Shown here: positions 18,305 to 27,129 of the stretch, one piece after another
Numbering within the stretch: the stretch's first letter is position 1
Layout of the letters: every line of letters starts with the position of its first letter
Assembly: GCF_037335815.1 (NCBI RefSeq)
Contig: NZ_CP147841.1
Coordinates: 2,604,001-2,668,000 of the forward strand
Direction of reading: 5' to 3'
From: Salinirubellus litoreus
Lineage (GTDB): Archaea > Halobacteriota > Halobacteria > Halobacteriales > Haloarculaceae
DNA: 64,000 bases
Translations under genes and position numbers: made by a program
The notes under the pieces: generated by a model
What the model saw: the letters and a program-made list of their open reading frames with translations, nothing else
Databases searched by the model: none
What the model was told of the DNA's origin: nothing

Positions 18305-18676
18305 GGACGGGTGTGCGGTCCCCGCGGGTATAAGGGCGGTCACCCACGGTCGGGTGTCGTTCGGAGACTGGTACCGGGTGGGACTTTCGAGCTGTTTCTA
18401 ACCACTCCGTCGCCGGTAGCGAGGGACAGCTCGAAAGCCCCCGACTGATACGCTCCCGCGGCTCGCTGCGCTCCTCGTTCCGGTCGCTACGCTCCCTCCA
18501 TTGCGGTGCTTGCGTCGCCGGGGTTCGCGTATCAGTCGGCCCCTTTCAGTCCCACCCGATACTCTTGACGCCGAGCAAGCGACTCGGGAAGACGCGAGGG
18601 CTTAAGCGCCCCGCCGCGTCACCGAGTAGCAGACGGCGGCCGGCGCCTCGCGCCCCTCGCGGATAGACCAACACCG
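18305..18676. other. 372 bp divergent intergenic region
   Basis: Separates the YyaL-type gene (minus) from the acyl-CoA synthetase gene (plus). It holds the minus-strand TATA-like element at 18328-18334, a large three-stem inverted-repeat structure at 18373-18561, and a possible plus-strand TATA-like cttaag near 18601-18606 that would leave a leader of about 45-50 bases. I see no open frame of convincing composition. Confidence 0.6.
18373..18561. repeat. three-stem palindromic element
   Basis: The outer stem pairs ACCGGGTGGGACT (18373-18385) with AGTCCCACCCGAT (18548-18560). Inner stem A pairs CTTTCGAGCTG (18384-18394) with CAGCTCGAAAG (18427-18437), perfectly. Inner stem B pairs CCGACTGATACGC (18441-18453) with GCGTATCAGTCGG (18527-18539), perfectly, and encloses a stretch of shorter palindromic bits (gctcgctgcgctcc). 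The result is a Y-shaped fold in DNA or RNA. Confidence 0.75.
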
Positions 18677-20353
18677 ATGACGGACACACCACGACTCGAC
18701 GCCTACCACTTCCACGAGGAGGAGTGGGAGGACTACGACGCGCTGCGAGCGGCGTTCGACTGGGAGGTACCGGATCGGTTCAACATCGCGGCGTACACCT
18801 GCGACCGGTGGGCCGACGAGCGCGGCCGTGTCGCGCTGTTCTACGAGGACGGCGAGGGGCAGACGGGGACGTACACGTTCCGACAGCTCCGGGACGCGGC
18901 GAACCGGCTCGCGAACCACCTCGCCGACGCAGGGGTCGAACGGGGCGACCGGATCGGCGTGAACGCCCCCCAGCGCCCGGAGACGGTGATCTCGCACCTC
19001 GCGGCGTGGAAGCTCGGCGCGACCTCGATCCCGCTGTCGACGCTGTTCGGCCCCGACGGGCTGCGATACCGCCTCGACGACGCCTCGGCGGTCGCGGCCG
19101 TCGTCGACCGGTCGAACGTCGAGGCGTTCCGCGAGGCCAGGTCGGAACTCCCGGACCTCCACACCGCGCTAACCATCGACGCCGAACCCGGATCGGGGGA
19201 AGCGGACTTCGACGACGCGCTCTCGGGATCGAGCCCCCAGTTCGTCACCGTCGACACGGGTGCCGAGGACGAGTCGCTGCTCATCTACACCTCGGGGACG
19301 ACCGGCGACCCGAAGGGGGTCCGTCACGTCCACCGGGTCCTCCTGGGCCACCTCCCGCTGTTTCTCACGACGTTCGCGAACCTCGAACTGACCGATCGGG
19401 ACGTCTTCCGGACGCCGAGCGAGTGGGCGTGGATCGCCTCGCTGTTCGACGTCGTCTTCCCCGCGCTCTACTACGGCCGGCCGGTCCTCGCGTACCGGGG
19501 CGGGCAGTTCGACCCCGAGCGGGCGTTCGAGCTGATCGAGCGCTACGACGTGACGAACTACTTCGCGCCGCCGACGGCGCTCCGGATGATGCAGCGAGTG
19601 GACGCCCCCGAGAGGTTCGACGTCGACTCGATACGGACCATCACCTCGGGCGGCGAGGCGCTCGGGCGGACCATCGCGGAGTGGGCCGACGAGACCTTCG
19701 CCGGCGCGGTCGTCCACGAGGGGTACGGCCAGACCGAGGCGAACGTGCTCGCCGGCGAGTGTACCGCGCTGTTCGAGTCCCGCGAGGGGTCGTTCGGTCT
19801 CGCCGGCCCGGGCCACGAACTCGCCATCGTCGACCCCGAGACCGCCGAGCCGACCGTTCCGCCCGGCGAGACCGGCGAGATCGCCGTCCGCTACGAGGGT
19901 GATCCGGTCTGCTTCACCGAGTACTGGAACCAGCCCGGAAAGACGGACGCGAAGATCCGGAACGGGTGGCTGCTCACCGAGGACCTCGGCACCGTCGACG
20001 AGGACCGCTACCTCTCGTTCGTCGGCCGGAAGGACGACGTCATCATCTCCGCGGGCTACCGGATCGGTCCCGAGGAGATCGAGGACTCGCTCGCCGCCCA
20101 CCCGGCGGTCGCCGACGCCGCCGTCATCGGCGTCCCCGACGACGAACGGGGCGAGGTCCCGAAGGCGTTCGTCGTCCTCGCCGCGGGGTACGAGCCCGGG
20201 GAGAGCCTCGTCGAATCGCTCCAGGAGCACGTCAAAGCGCGCCTGGCGAAGTACGAGTACCCCCGCGAGATCGAGTTCGTCGAGGAACTGCCCACGACGA
20301 CGACCGGGAAGATCCGACGGACGAGCCTCCGCGAGCGCGAGGGGATCGAGTAG
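18677..20353 (+). CDS. acyl-CoA synthetase (AMP-binding enzyme)
   Basis: A 558-residue ANL-superfamily ligase. It has the ATP-binding P-loop YTSGTTGDPKGVRH (about residue 198), the YGQTEAN motif, the hinge GRKDDVIISAGYRIGPEEIE, and the C-terminal catalytic Lys in TTTTGKIRR. It activates a fatty or organic acid through an acyl-adenylate to acyl-CoA. The resemblance is to medium-chain acyl-CoA synthetases. A damaged paralogue lies at 51042. The next gene, an LLM-class oxidoreductase, starts 72 bases downstream. Confidence 0.93.
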   Translation: MTDTPRLDAYHFHEEEWEDYDALRAAFDWEVPDRFNIAAYTCDRWADERGRVALFYEDGEGQTGTYTFRQLRDAANRLANHLADAGVERGDRIGVNAPQRPETVISHLAAWKLGATSIPLSTLFGPDGLRYRLDDASAVAAVVDRSNVEAFREARSELPDLHTALTIDAEPGSGEADFDDALSGSSPQFVTVDTGAEDESLLIYTSGTTGDPKGVRHVHRVLLGHLPLFLTTFANLELTDRDVFRTPSEWAWIASLFDVVFPALYYGRPVLAYRGGQFDPERAFELIERYDVTNYFAPPTALRMMQRVDAPERFDVDSIRTITSGGEALGRTIAEWADETFAGAVVHEGYGQTEANVLAGECTALFESREGSFGLAGPGHELAIVDPETAEPTVPPGETGEIAVRYEGDPVCFTEYWNQPGKTDAKIRNGWLLTEDLGTVDEDRYLSFVGRKDDVIISAGYRIGPEEIEDSLAAHPAVADAAVIGVPDDERGEVPKAFVVLAAGYEPGESLVESLQEHVKARLAKYEYPREIEFVEELPTTTTGKIRRTSLREREGIE

Positions 20354-20424
20354 GATCCGGGCTGAGCCACCGCTCCCCGGAAAAGAGCTATCTACGGGCG
20401 CTACGCGAGGAGGTACCAGTCACC

Positions 20425-21432
20425 ATGGACGACGGACTCTCGTTCGGGACGGTGCTCCTCACCGAACACCCGAGGGACAGCTCGGCGGTCAGCCACCGCG
20501 AGGAGGTGGCCGAGACCGCCCGACTCGTGGAATCGCTCGGCTACGACTCGATCTGGGTCGGCGAGCACCACGCCACCGATCACGTCTACCTCGAGAACTT
20601 CGGGATACTCTCGTACCTCGCGGCGGTCACCTCGACGGTACGCATCGGGACGTCGATCTGTCTGGTCCCGCTCCACAACCCGGTCTTCCTCGCCGAGCGG
20701 ACGGCCACCCTCGACGTGCTCTCCGGTGGGCGATTCACGTTCGGGGTCGCCGCGGGCTACCGCGAGTCCGAGTTCGAGGTCGCCGGCGTCGACCACTCGC
20801 GGCGTGGCGACCGGCTCGACGAGGCTCTCGACGTCGTCGAGGCGCTCTGGAAGCGCGACGACGTGAGCTACGACGGCGAGGAGTTCGCCTTCGAGGACGT
20901 CTCGGTCAACCCGAAGCCCGTTCGGGATGGTGGCCCCCCGGTCTGGGTCGGCGGGACGGCTCCCCGTCCCGTTCGCCGGGCGGCGACGCGCGGCGACGCC
21001 TGGTTCGTCGACCCCCGCGTGTCGGTTCCGAAGCTCGAACGCCCCGCCGAGTACTACGACTCACAGTTGAAAGAACAGGGCCGCGAGCCGAGCGAGCGCC
21101 CCATCTGGCGGGAGGTGTTCGTCGCCGAGACGACCGAGGAGGCGATCGAGGCGGCCCGTCCCTACCTGATGAACAAGTACAACACCTACCTCTCCTGGGG
21201 GGCGGAGGACGGGGTGGGCGACGACAGCGTCGACGCCGCGTTCGAGGACCTCGCGACCGACCGGTTCCTGCTCGGCACGCCCGAGGAGGTGGTCGAGGGG
21301 ATCGAGCGCTATCGGGGGGAGTTCGGTCTCGACCACCTGATCCTCCGCTCACGGTGGTCGGGGATGCCCGCCGAGACGGCACGGGAGTCGCTCCGGCTGT
21401 TCGCGGAGGAGGTGATGCCACACTTCGAGTGA
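20425..21432 (+). CDS. LLM-class flavin-dependent oxidoreductase
   Basis: A 335-residue luciferase-like TIM barrel. Family features are SLGYDSIWVGEHHATDHV, TSTVRIGTSICLVPLHNPV, the FTFGVAAGYRESEFE block and DGGPPVWVGGTA. These enzymes use FMN or F420; haloarchaea make F420, so either is possible. The substrate is unknown. Position after the acyl-CoA synthetase hints at acyl or terpene catabolism, which is inference. A TATA-like gctatctac sits about 30 bases before the ATG. Confidence 0.9.
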   Translation: MDDGLSFGTVLLTEHPRDSSAVSHREEVAETARLVESLGYDSIWVGEHHATDHVYLENFGILSYLAAVTSTVRIGTSICLVPLHNPVFLAERTATLDVLSGGRFTFGVAAGYRESEFEVAGVDHSRRGDRLDEALDVVEALWKRDDVSYDGEEFAFEDVSVNPKPVRDGGPPVWVGGTAPRPVRRAATRGDAWFVDPRVSVPKLERPAEYYDSQLKEQGREPSERPIWREVFVAETTEEAIEAARPYLMNKYNTYLSWGAEDGVGDDSVDAAFEDLATDRFLLGTPEEVVEGIERYRGEFGLDHLILRSRWSGMPAETARESLRLFAEEVMPHFE

Positions 21433-21507
21433 CCTTCGGCACCCGTCGTGTCGGGGCTCGGGTCGGGATCCCGCCCGATCCGAGGGGGCCGAGACGGGAC
21501 TGGACCG

Positions 21508-21762
21508 TTACCCGTTACCGGCGAGCCGTTCGCGGTGCTCTTCGAGCAGCTTTTCGGCGTGCTCGCGGTTGTTGGCGACCTGCCAGCGGACCTTCGGCGC
21601 GTCGCGGTATGCCAGCGCCTCCTTGAGTTCGTCCCGGAGGGGGCCGGCCTCGACGGCGATCACCTCGCCCTCGTCGTCGCCGAGTTCGTACACGCCGTAG
21701 CGGTCGGGGAGCTTGCCGACCGTCGCACGTTCGAGCGGCTCCCAGCGCTTCGAGAGCGGCAT
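21508..21762 (-). CDS. small haloarchaeal conserved protein
   Basis: An 84-residue basic/acidic mixed protein (MPLSKRWEPLERATVGKLP, RYGVYELGDDEGEVIAVEAG). The RYGVYELGD strand and following helix recall the start of a GIY-YIG-like fold, but the catalytic pattern is not complete, so no activity is claimed. Its ATG lies one base past the stop of the upstream DUF5796-like gene, so the two form an operon. Confidence 0.75.
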   Translation of the reverse strand: MPLSKRWEPLERATVGKLPDRYGVYELGDDEGEVIAVEAGPLRDELKEALAYRDAPKVRWQVANNREHAEKLLEEHRERLAGNG

Positions 21763-21763
21763 C

Positions 21764-22264
21764 TCACGTCTCCTCCTCCCCGCCGATCGTCGGGGTGTCG
21801 TCTCTCCCTCCCTCGTCCTCCCCACCTCCCTCCCCCGGAGCGACGATCTCGAAGGACGCCTCTCCCATCTCGTCCTCGACGAAGACGAACACGCGACCCA
21901 TCGCGGTCTCGGGGTCGGCCCGGACCTCGGTCCGGTAGCCCCGGTTCGTCGCCTCGACCCCCGGGAAGATGCTCTCGGTCTCGCCGCGGTCGACGATCAC
22001 CCTGCCGACCCCCGAGTCCCGGAGGATGTCGTCGTGGGTACTCCGGTCGTTGACGTACACCAGCACGCCCTCCGTCTCCGTGGGGTCGGTGACGAGGATG
22101 TGGACGTCCTTCCCGGGGGCGGAGGTGACCGCTCCCTCGGCCTTCCGGGGGACGCCGTGGTAGAAGACCGACCGTCCGTCGGAGTACTCGACCTCGATGC
22201 CGTCGGGGGTGAGGTCGACCTGGACGGTGTCGGGGGCGACGTCGTTCCGGAGGTTCTCGCTCAT
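21764..22264 (-). CDS. DUF5796-like haloarchaeal protein
   Basis: A 166-residue protein (VAPDTVQVDLTPDGIEVEY, SVFYHGVPRKAEGAV, HILVTDPTETEGVLVYVND) that matches the haloarchaeal DUF5796 pattern as I recall it. The body is mostly beta strand, and the tail after residue 145 is acidic and Gly-rich. The ATG at 22264 has a T-rich TATA-like element (GTTTTTGC) 26 bases upstream. No known function. It is co-transcribed with the small gene that follows. Confidence 0.75.
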   Translation of the reverse strand: MSENLRNDVAPDTVQVDLTPDGIEVEYSDGRSVFYHGVPRKAEGAVTSAPGKDVHILVTDPTETEGVLVYVNDRSTHDDILRDSGVGRVIVDRGETESIFPGVEATNRGYRTEVRADPETAMGRVFVFVEDEMGEASFEIVAPGEGGGEDEGGRDDTPTIGGEEET

Positions 22265-22367
22265 AGGGGAGGATACGGCCGGCGGAGCAAAAACGCCGCG
22301 CTCGACCGGCCGGCCGACGGGGACGCAACCGCCACCGCTATGTAGCGCCCTGTCACAGGAGGGTACG

Positions 22368-23273
22368 ATGCACGGCCGCGCAGCGTCGCCCGCCGCCGGA
22401 ACCGTCCTGAACGCCCTCTCGACGGGGTTCGGGAGTGCCTTCGCCATCGACGCACACACGACGGCGACGGTCGAACTCGACGGCTCGGGGACCGTGACCG
22501 GCGAGGTGGCCGGCGATCCCGACGCCGACACGCGGCTGATCGAGCGGTGTGTCGAGCTCGCACTCGCCGAGTATGGGTCCGACGGAGCGCCGACCGGCGG
22601 GCGCGTCCGCACCGAGAGCGAGGTGCCGATGGCGGCCGGCCTCAAATCCTCCTCGGCGGCGGCGAACGCGACGATTCTGGCGACGCTCGACGCGCTAGAC
22701 GTTCCCGTGATCGACGATCCGAACGCCCCCGAGGAGAGCGCCGGAGTCGAGGCGGCCGTCGAACGGGTCGACGCCTGTCGTCTCGGCGTCCGCGCGGCCC
22801 GGGACGCCGGCGTGACGGTCACGGGCGCGTTCGACGACGCCTCCGCGTCGATGCTCGGCGGCGTCACCGTCACGGACAACTCCGGGGACGAACTGCTGGC
22901 ACACGAGGACGCGGCGTGGGACGTCCTCGTCTGGACCCCCGACGAGCGGGCCTACACCGCCGACGCAGACGTTTCGCGCTGCGAGCGGATCGCGCCCGTC
23001 GCCGATATGGTCCGCGACGCGGCGCTCGCGGGCGACTACGCCCGGGCGATGACGGTCAACGGGTTCGCGTTCTGCGCGGCGCTGGGGTTCCCCGCCGAAC
23101 CCATCGTCGAGGCGCTGCCCGACGCGGCGGGGGCGTCGCTGTCCGGGACGGGCCCGTCGTTCACGGCGGTCGGATCACGAGAGGTACTGGAACGGGTACG
23201 GGACGACTGGAGCCGACGGGAGGGACACACATGGCTGACGACGACACACAACGAGGGAGCACGGACGACGTGA
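22368..23273 (+). CDS. shikimate kinase, archaeal GHMP type
   Basis: A 301-residue GHMP-superfamily kinase. The ATP-binding motif is PMAAGLKSSSAAANA (about residue 86), and the third motif is GASLSGTGPSFTAVG. It phosphorylates shikimate in aromatic amino acid synthesis; the archaeal enzyme is unrelated to bacterial AroK. The ATG at 22368 starts MHGRAASPAAGTVLNAL. Its last 43 bases overlap the chorismate mutase gene in another frame, so consecutive pathway steps are translationally linked. Confidence 0.93.
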   Translation: MHGRAASPAAGTVLNALSTGFGSAFAIDAHTTATVELDGSGTVTGEVAGDPDADTRLIERCVELALAEYGSDGAPTGGRVRTESEVPMAAGLKSSSAAANATILATLDALDVPVIDDPNAPEESAGVEAAVERVDACRLGVRAARDAGVTVTGAFDDASASMLGGVTVTDNSGDELLAHEDAAWDVLVWTPDERAYTADADVSRCERIAPVADMVRDAALAGDYARAMTVNGFAFCAALGFPAEPIVEALPDAAGASLSGTGPSFTAVGSREVLERVRDDWSRREGHTWLTTTHNEGARTT

Positions 23274-23569
23274 GCGAGGCACCGGCCACCGGCGTCGAGG
23301 AGATGAGCCTCGACGAACTCCGGGAGGAGATACAGACGATCGACCGCGAGATCGTCGAACTCATCGCCCAGCGGACCTACGTCGCCGAGACGATCGCCGC
23401 GGTCAAGCGCGAGGAGGGGTTACCGACGACCGACGAGAAGCAGGAACAGGCCGTGATGGATCGGGCGGGCGAGAACGCCCGGCGGTTCGACGTCGACGAC
23501 AACCTCGTGAAGGCCATCTTCCGGCTGCTGATCGAGTTGAACAAAGTGGAGCAGCGGGAGAGCAGGTAG
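23231..23569 (+). CDS. chorismate mutase (AroQ class)
   Basis: A 112-residue all-helical AroQ-fold protein. The conserved first helix LDELREEIQTIDREIVELIAQR and the catalytic set (R in the first helix, K in VKREEG, the E/Q region in LLIELNKVEQRESR) are visible. It converts chorismate to prephenate. An acidic 25-residue leader precedes the domain. The ATG sits 43 bases inside the shikimate kinase gene. Confidence 0.93.
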   Translation: MADDDTQRGSTDDVSEAPATGVEEMSLDELREEIQTIDREIVELIAQRTYVAETIAAVKREEGLPTTDEKQEQAVMDRAGENARRFDVDDNLVKAIFRLLIELNKVEQRESR

Positions 23570-23927
23570 CTCGATCCAAGCGTCTCCGGGTGGCTCTCGC
23601 CGGTCGATCGACCAGTCACTCGCACGACGGCTGTACGACGTTTTTTTATCGATGAACGACCACACGGTTCCGTGACTACCGCGTCTGCCGAACCGGGGTT
23701 CGTCCTGCGGCGACTGGCGGCCCTTCGAGGACACCGCTCACGAGGCTGCCTGGTGATGGGTGTCGACCTCCGGTCGACGCGTCACGGTATCCGCCACCCT
23801 TTGACGTTCGGCCGACAGGGCTCGCGTACTGTACCCCGCGGTGACTCCCACGTCGACGTGCGAACCCCTCGGCTCTCGGACGGATCGGATTGAGAAGCTC
23901 TATTGCCCGACTACACCGAGGACGTAC
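23570..23927. other. 358 bp intergenic region
   Basis: Between chorismate mutase and the aminotransferase. It contains a T7 run followed by atcg at 23641-23650, which could be a T-rich terminator of the upstream operon, and a TATA-like ctctattgcc about 27 bases before the ATG at 23928. The 200 bases between have no convincing coding frame and I recognise no RNA gene. Confidence 0.5.
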
Positions 23928-24998
23928 ATGGAGCTACCCCCCTTCGAACTCGAACGGTGGTTCGACGAGTACGAACCGGACGCCGATCTGATGCTCGCAG
24001 AGAGCGGCGTCCGGAGCCTCCCCGTCGATCGGTTCGATCTCGACGTGGGCGAACTCGGCTACGTCATCCCGACCGACGGGGACCCGGAGTTCCGGGCCGA
24101 GATCGCCGAGCGCTACGGCCGAGACACCGAGGAGGTCGTCCTCACCTGCGGCACGCAGGAGGCGGACTTCCTCACGTTCGCGTCGTTTCTGGACGAGGGG
24201 GACCACTCCGTCGTCGTCTCGCCGACCTACCAGTCGCTCGCGAGCGTTCCCGGGGCGGTCGGGGAAGTCAGCGAGATCCGGACGGAACCGCCGGAGTGGG
24301 ACCTGCCCGTGGACGCCGTCGCGGAGGCGATGCGCCCCGAGACCCGGCTGGTCGTCCTCACGAACCCGAGCAACCCGACGGGGAAGTATCTCGGTCCGGA
24401 GACGATGCGGGCGCTCTACGACCTCGTCGCGGAGCACGACGCGTACCTCCTCGTCGACGAGGTGTACCGGATGCTGGCCGAGGAACCCCATCCCCCGGCC
24501 GCCGCACTCGGACCGCGGGCGATCTCGACCGCCGGCGTCTCGAAGTCGTACGGCCTGGCGGGGGCACGTCTCGGGTGGGTCGTCGCGAGCCCGGAGATCG
24601 CCGATGCGGTCCGGAAGTGGAAGGACTACACGACGATCTCGCCGCCGATGCTGGGGAGCCACATCGCCCGACAGGCGCTCGGGGAGCAGGAGGAGGACAT
24701 CCTCGCGGCGAACCGCGCTCACGCGAGGGCGAACAGGGAGCGACTCGCCGACTTCCTCGACCGTCACGGCCTCGACTGGTTCGAGCCGACGGGCGTGAAC
24801 GGGTTCCCGACCGTTCCGGACGGGTTCGAGAGCGGCGAGGAGTTCTGCCGGTCGCTGTTCGAGGCCGAGAGCGTCGTCCTCGCCCCGGGGGACGTCTTCG
24901 GCTACTCCGACCGGTTCCGGATCGGCTTCGGCCTCCCGACCGAGGAGCTCGAGGAGGGGCTCGACCGGATCGCCCGCCACATCGGGGCCACCCGCTGA
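23928..24998 (+). CDS. class I/II aminotransferase
   Basis: A 356-residue fold-type I PLP enzyme. The PLP lysine lies in GVSKSYGLAGARLGW (about residue 205), with upstream NPSNPTGKYL and LLVDEVYR motifs. It resembles aspartate/aromatic aminotransferases of archaea. Closeness to shikimate kinase and chorismate mutase makes an aromatic amino acid role reasonable, but a separate promoter shows it is not in the same operon. The ATG at 23928 starts MELPPFELERW. Confidence 0.88.
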   Translation: MELPPFELERWFDEYEPDADLMLAESGVRSLPVDRFDLDVGELGYVIPTDGDPEFRAEIAERYGRDTEEVVLTCGTQEADFLTFASFLDEGDHSVVVSPTYQSLASVPGAVGEVSEIRTEPPEWDLPVDAVAEAMRPETRLVVLTNPSNPTGKYLGPETMRALYDLVAEHDAYLLVDEVYRMLAEEPHPPAAALGPRAISTAGVSKSYGLAGARLGWVVASPEIADAVRKWKDYTTISPPMLGSHIARQALGEQEEDILAANRAHARANRERLADFLDRHGLDWFEPTGVNGFPTVPDGFESGEEFCRSLFEAESVVLAPGDVFGYSDRFRIGFGLPTEELEEGLDRIARHIGATR

Positions 24999-25178
24999 GG
25001 CTACCCACCTGGCACGATGCGCCGTGGTGCGCTGAGAACGACTTCGGACCGGATACGGCAGGGCCGGTTCACCCCCGCCAGTTCCGCGCTGTGGACCCGT
25101 CGATGGTACCGGGGAGCCCTCCGTAGCCTCCCTGCCCGACGTGGGACCGCCGCACCGTGTTCGAGCGCGGGTCGGACG

Positions 25179-25520
25179 TCAGGCCGACGATCGGCCTCCG
25201 GCGATGCCCACGCGGGTTCCGAACCCGTAGATCAGGACGGCCATCGCACTGATCGCCAGCCCGACGGCGAGGATTCCGACCAGTAGTTCGCGCGGGGTGT
25301 GGACGACCATCGGCCCACCGAGCACGAGGACGTACGCCCGCGAGAGTGCGCCGTCGAACGCGAACGCGCCGAGAAACCCCCCGAGACTGACGAGCCCGAC
25401 GCCGACCGTCCACCCCAGTCGCGTCCGCGAGGGGAGGGACAGACGCCCGGCGTCGGCGTAGACGATTCCCGCGGCGAGTACGGCGATCAGTGGCGAGACG
25501 AGGAGGGGATGGAGGGGCAT
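25179..25520 (-). CDS. small membrane protein, four hydrophobic helices
   Basis: A 113-residue protein with hydrophobic stretches at about 3-24, 38-58, 62-77 and 82-102 (LLVGILAVGLAISAMAVLIY). A TATA-like GTTTATC at 25546-25552 lies 26-32 bases before the ATG at 25520. No family recognised; it may be a haloarchaeal-only membrane protein. Confidence 0.65.
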   Translation of the reverse strand: MPLHPLLVSPLIAVLAAGIVYADAGRLSLPSRTRLGWTVGVGLVSLGGFLGAFAFDGALSRAYVLVLGGPMVVHTPRELLVGILAVGLAISAMAVLIYGFGTRVGIAGGRSSA

Positions 25521-25628
25521 ACTGCTCGTGGACGATCCGTCCCCTGATAAACCACGCGGGGCGTCCTCAGCGGTCCGTCGGGGACGACTCCGAAAAGGGC
25601 TTGCTCCCCGTCCACGCTACCGACGGTC

Positions 25629-25961
25629 GTGAATCCGTACCTGCTCCTCGGTGCCGCGATCCTCACGGAACTGCTCGGAACGTCCGCCCTGAACGTCTCC
25701 GAGGGGTTCACCAGACCCCTCCCGACGCTGGGCGTCCTCGTCGGGTACGCGCTCTCGTTCTACCTCCTGAGCCTCGTGCTCGAGGAGCTCCCGGTCGGCG
25801 TCGTCTACGGGACGTGGTCGGCGGTCGGTATCGTCGGCATCACGATCATCGGCGTCCTCGCGTTCGACGAGGGTGTGGACGCCGCCGGCGTGGTCGGGAT
25901 CGGACTCCTCGTGGCAGGGGTCTACGTCCTGAACGTCGTGTCGGGCATGTCCGCCGGGTAG
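25629..25961 (+). CDS. SMR-family multidrug/cation efflux protein
   Basis: A 110-residue four-helix membrane protein of the small multidrug resistance family. The essential membrane Glu is in helix 1 (AAILTELLGTSAL), and the GVVYGTWSAVGIVG stretch in helix 3 is the family signature. It works as an antiparallel dimer exchanging protons for cationic compounds. The start is GTG at 25629. Confidence 0.92.
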   Translation: MNPYLLLGAAILTELLGTSALNVSEGFTRPLPTLGVLVGYALSFYLLSLVLEELPVGVVYGTWSAVGIVGITIIGVLAFDEGVDAAGVVGIGLLVAGVYVLNVVSGMSAG

Positions 25962-26194
25962 CGCGATCACGCCCGATCCCGCCCGTTCCGCGCTTCGAGA
26001 CTACCCGGAGAGCACGAGCGAGAACCCCCACGTGAACTCCTCTCAGTCCGTGTCCGTCCCGATCCTCGGCGGGCACGGCTACGCCAGGGATGGATCACTC
26101 CGTAACCCTGCTGTCTCCGTGCCGAGAGGAATGGGTCCCGGAACGCGGGGCGCGCCGCCAACAGGTTCAACGGCCCGGGGATCGGTCGTCGGGT

Positions 26195-26458
26195 ATGGCA
26201 GAGACCGTCCGGTGCTGGCTCGTCGAGCGCGGGTACGACAACCGCGACCTCATCATCCTCAAGTACGCCACGCCCGAGGGCGACCGTCTCTTCCGGCGGG
26301 AGCTCGCGGCGCAGGCGATGGACTCGGTGACGGTGACCGCCGCGAAGGACGTCTCCCCGGACGACCTCGAACCGGTCGACGACCCCGAGACCCGCGAGCG
26401 CTACGCGAACGAGGTCGAACGGGTCACGGGCGAGCACGACCCGGACGACGAGATCTGA
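26195..26458 (+). CDS. small conserved haloarchaeal protein
   Basis: An 87-residue protein (MAETVRCWLVERGYDNRDLI, ILKYATPEGDRLFRREL). Similar short proteins with CWLVER and DPETRERYA occur in haloarchaea in my recollection, with no known function. The sequence suggests a small beta sheet followed by helices. The ATG at 26195 is used; the upstream in-frame extension is compositionally poor. Confidence 0.65.
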   Translation: MAETVRCWLVERGYDNRDLIILKYATPEGDRLFRRELAAQAMDSVTVTAAKDVSPDDLEPVDDPETRERYANEVERVTGEHDPDDEI

Positions 26459-26516
26459 TCGGGAACGCCTCTCCTCCGCCGACTCCAGCGCGGTCGGACC
26501 GAACGAACGCCCGGGA

Positions 26517-26939
26517 CTATCCCGTCCGCTCGGGGTGGACGTCCTCCGCGGGGACGTGCTTGCTGACCGGCGGCTCCATGCCGATCAACGGTGCGATCTT
26601 CCCACGGTTGTTCGAGACGAGGTGGTACCCCTTCTCGCGGACAGTCTCGTAGGCGTCGAACTGCCGGAGGACGGCAACGAGCTCCGAGGGGAGGGTATCC
26701 GTGAGGACCAGCGACTGCTCGGTCGCGGCCCCGCAGGAGTACACCGCGTCCTCCGTGATCAGCTGGGCGCACTCCCCGTAGTCCTCGGGGAGCCGCTCGC
26801 GCTCCTCGTCGTCGAGCCGCGACTCTCCGGCCTGGACGTTCGAGAGGCGGACCGGCTGGACGTCGCTCCGGCGGACCGCGAACACCGCCGACCACGTACA
26901 GAAGTGGCAGGTGTCGTCGTAGACGAGCTTCGGAACCAT
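26517..26939 (-). CDS. DCC-family thiol-disulfide oxidoreductase-like protein
   Basis: A 140-residue protein with the DCC motif at the N-terminus (LVYDDTCHFCTWS, CxxC) and the conserved C-terminal NNRGKIAPLIG. These DCC1-like proteins are thought to be thioredoxin-fold thiol oxidoreductases. Two further Cys (GECAQL, YSCGAA) are present. Targets are unknown. It stands alone between unrelated genes. Confidence 0.85.
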   Translation of the reverse strand: MVPKLVYDDTCHFCTWSAVFAVRRSDVQPVRLSNVQAGESRLDDEERERLPEDYGECAQLITEDAVYSCGAATEQSLVLTDTLPSELVAVLRQFDAYETVREKGYHLVSNNRGKIAPLIGMEPPVSKHVPAEDVHPERTG

Positions 26940-27129
26940 ACGACGGGGTCGGTCGGCCGGAGGCCTGAGGGTTGGGCTTTCACTCTCCGGACCCGGCCGA
27001 TCCGCGACGGGGCCGGGTGACGCTCCCGTCGCGGTCCCGGGGTTCGATGAGCGTGTTCCAGGTCGGTGTCGAGGCGACCGGGCGGGACGTGAGCCCCGGT
27101 CGTGGGAGATCAGTCGGGGGCGCGACCGC

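Noticed and set aside
14954..18448. 1164-codon open frame on the plus strand
   Set aside because: It is antisense to the EamA and YyaL-type genes; the translation is dominated by Arg, Gly and Glu, as usual for shadow frames in GC-rich haloarchaeal DNA.
18441..18539. Possible tRNA-like fold in the 18.4 kb structure
   Set aside because: No acceptor/anticodon arrangement, no TTCGA T-loop and wrong arm lengths; it is a simple nested palindrome.
23672..23893. 73-codon frame in the 23.6-23.9 kb gap
   Set aside because: Arg/Gly/Ser-rich, no motif, no promoter at a useful distance.
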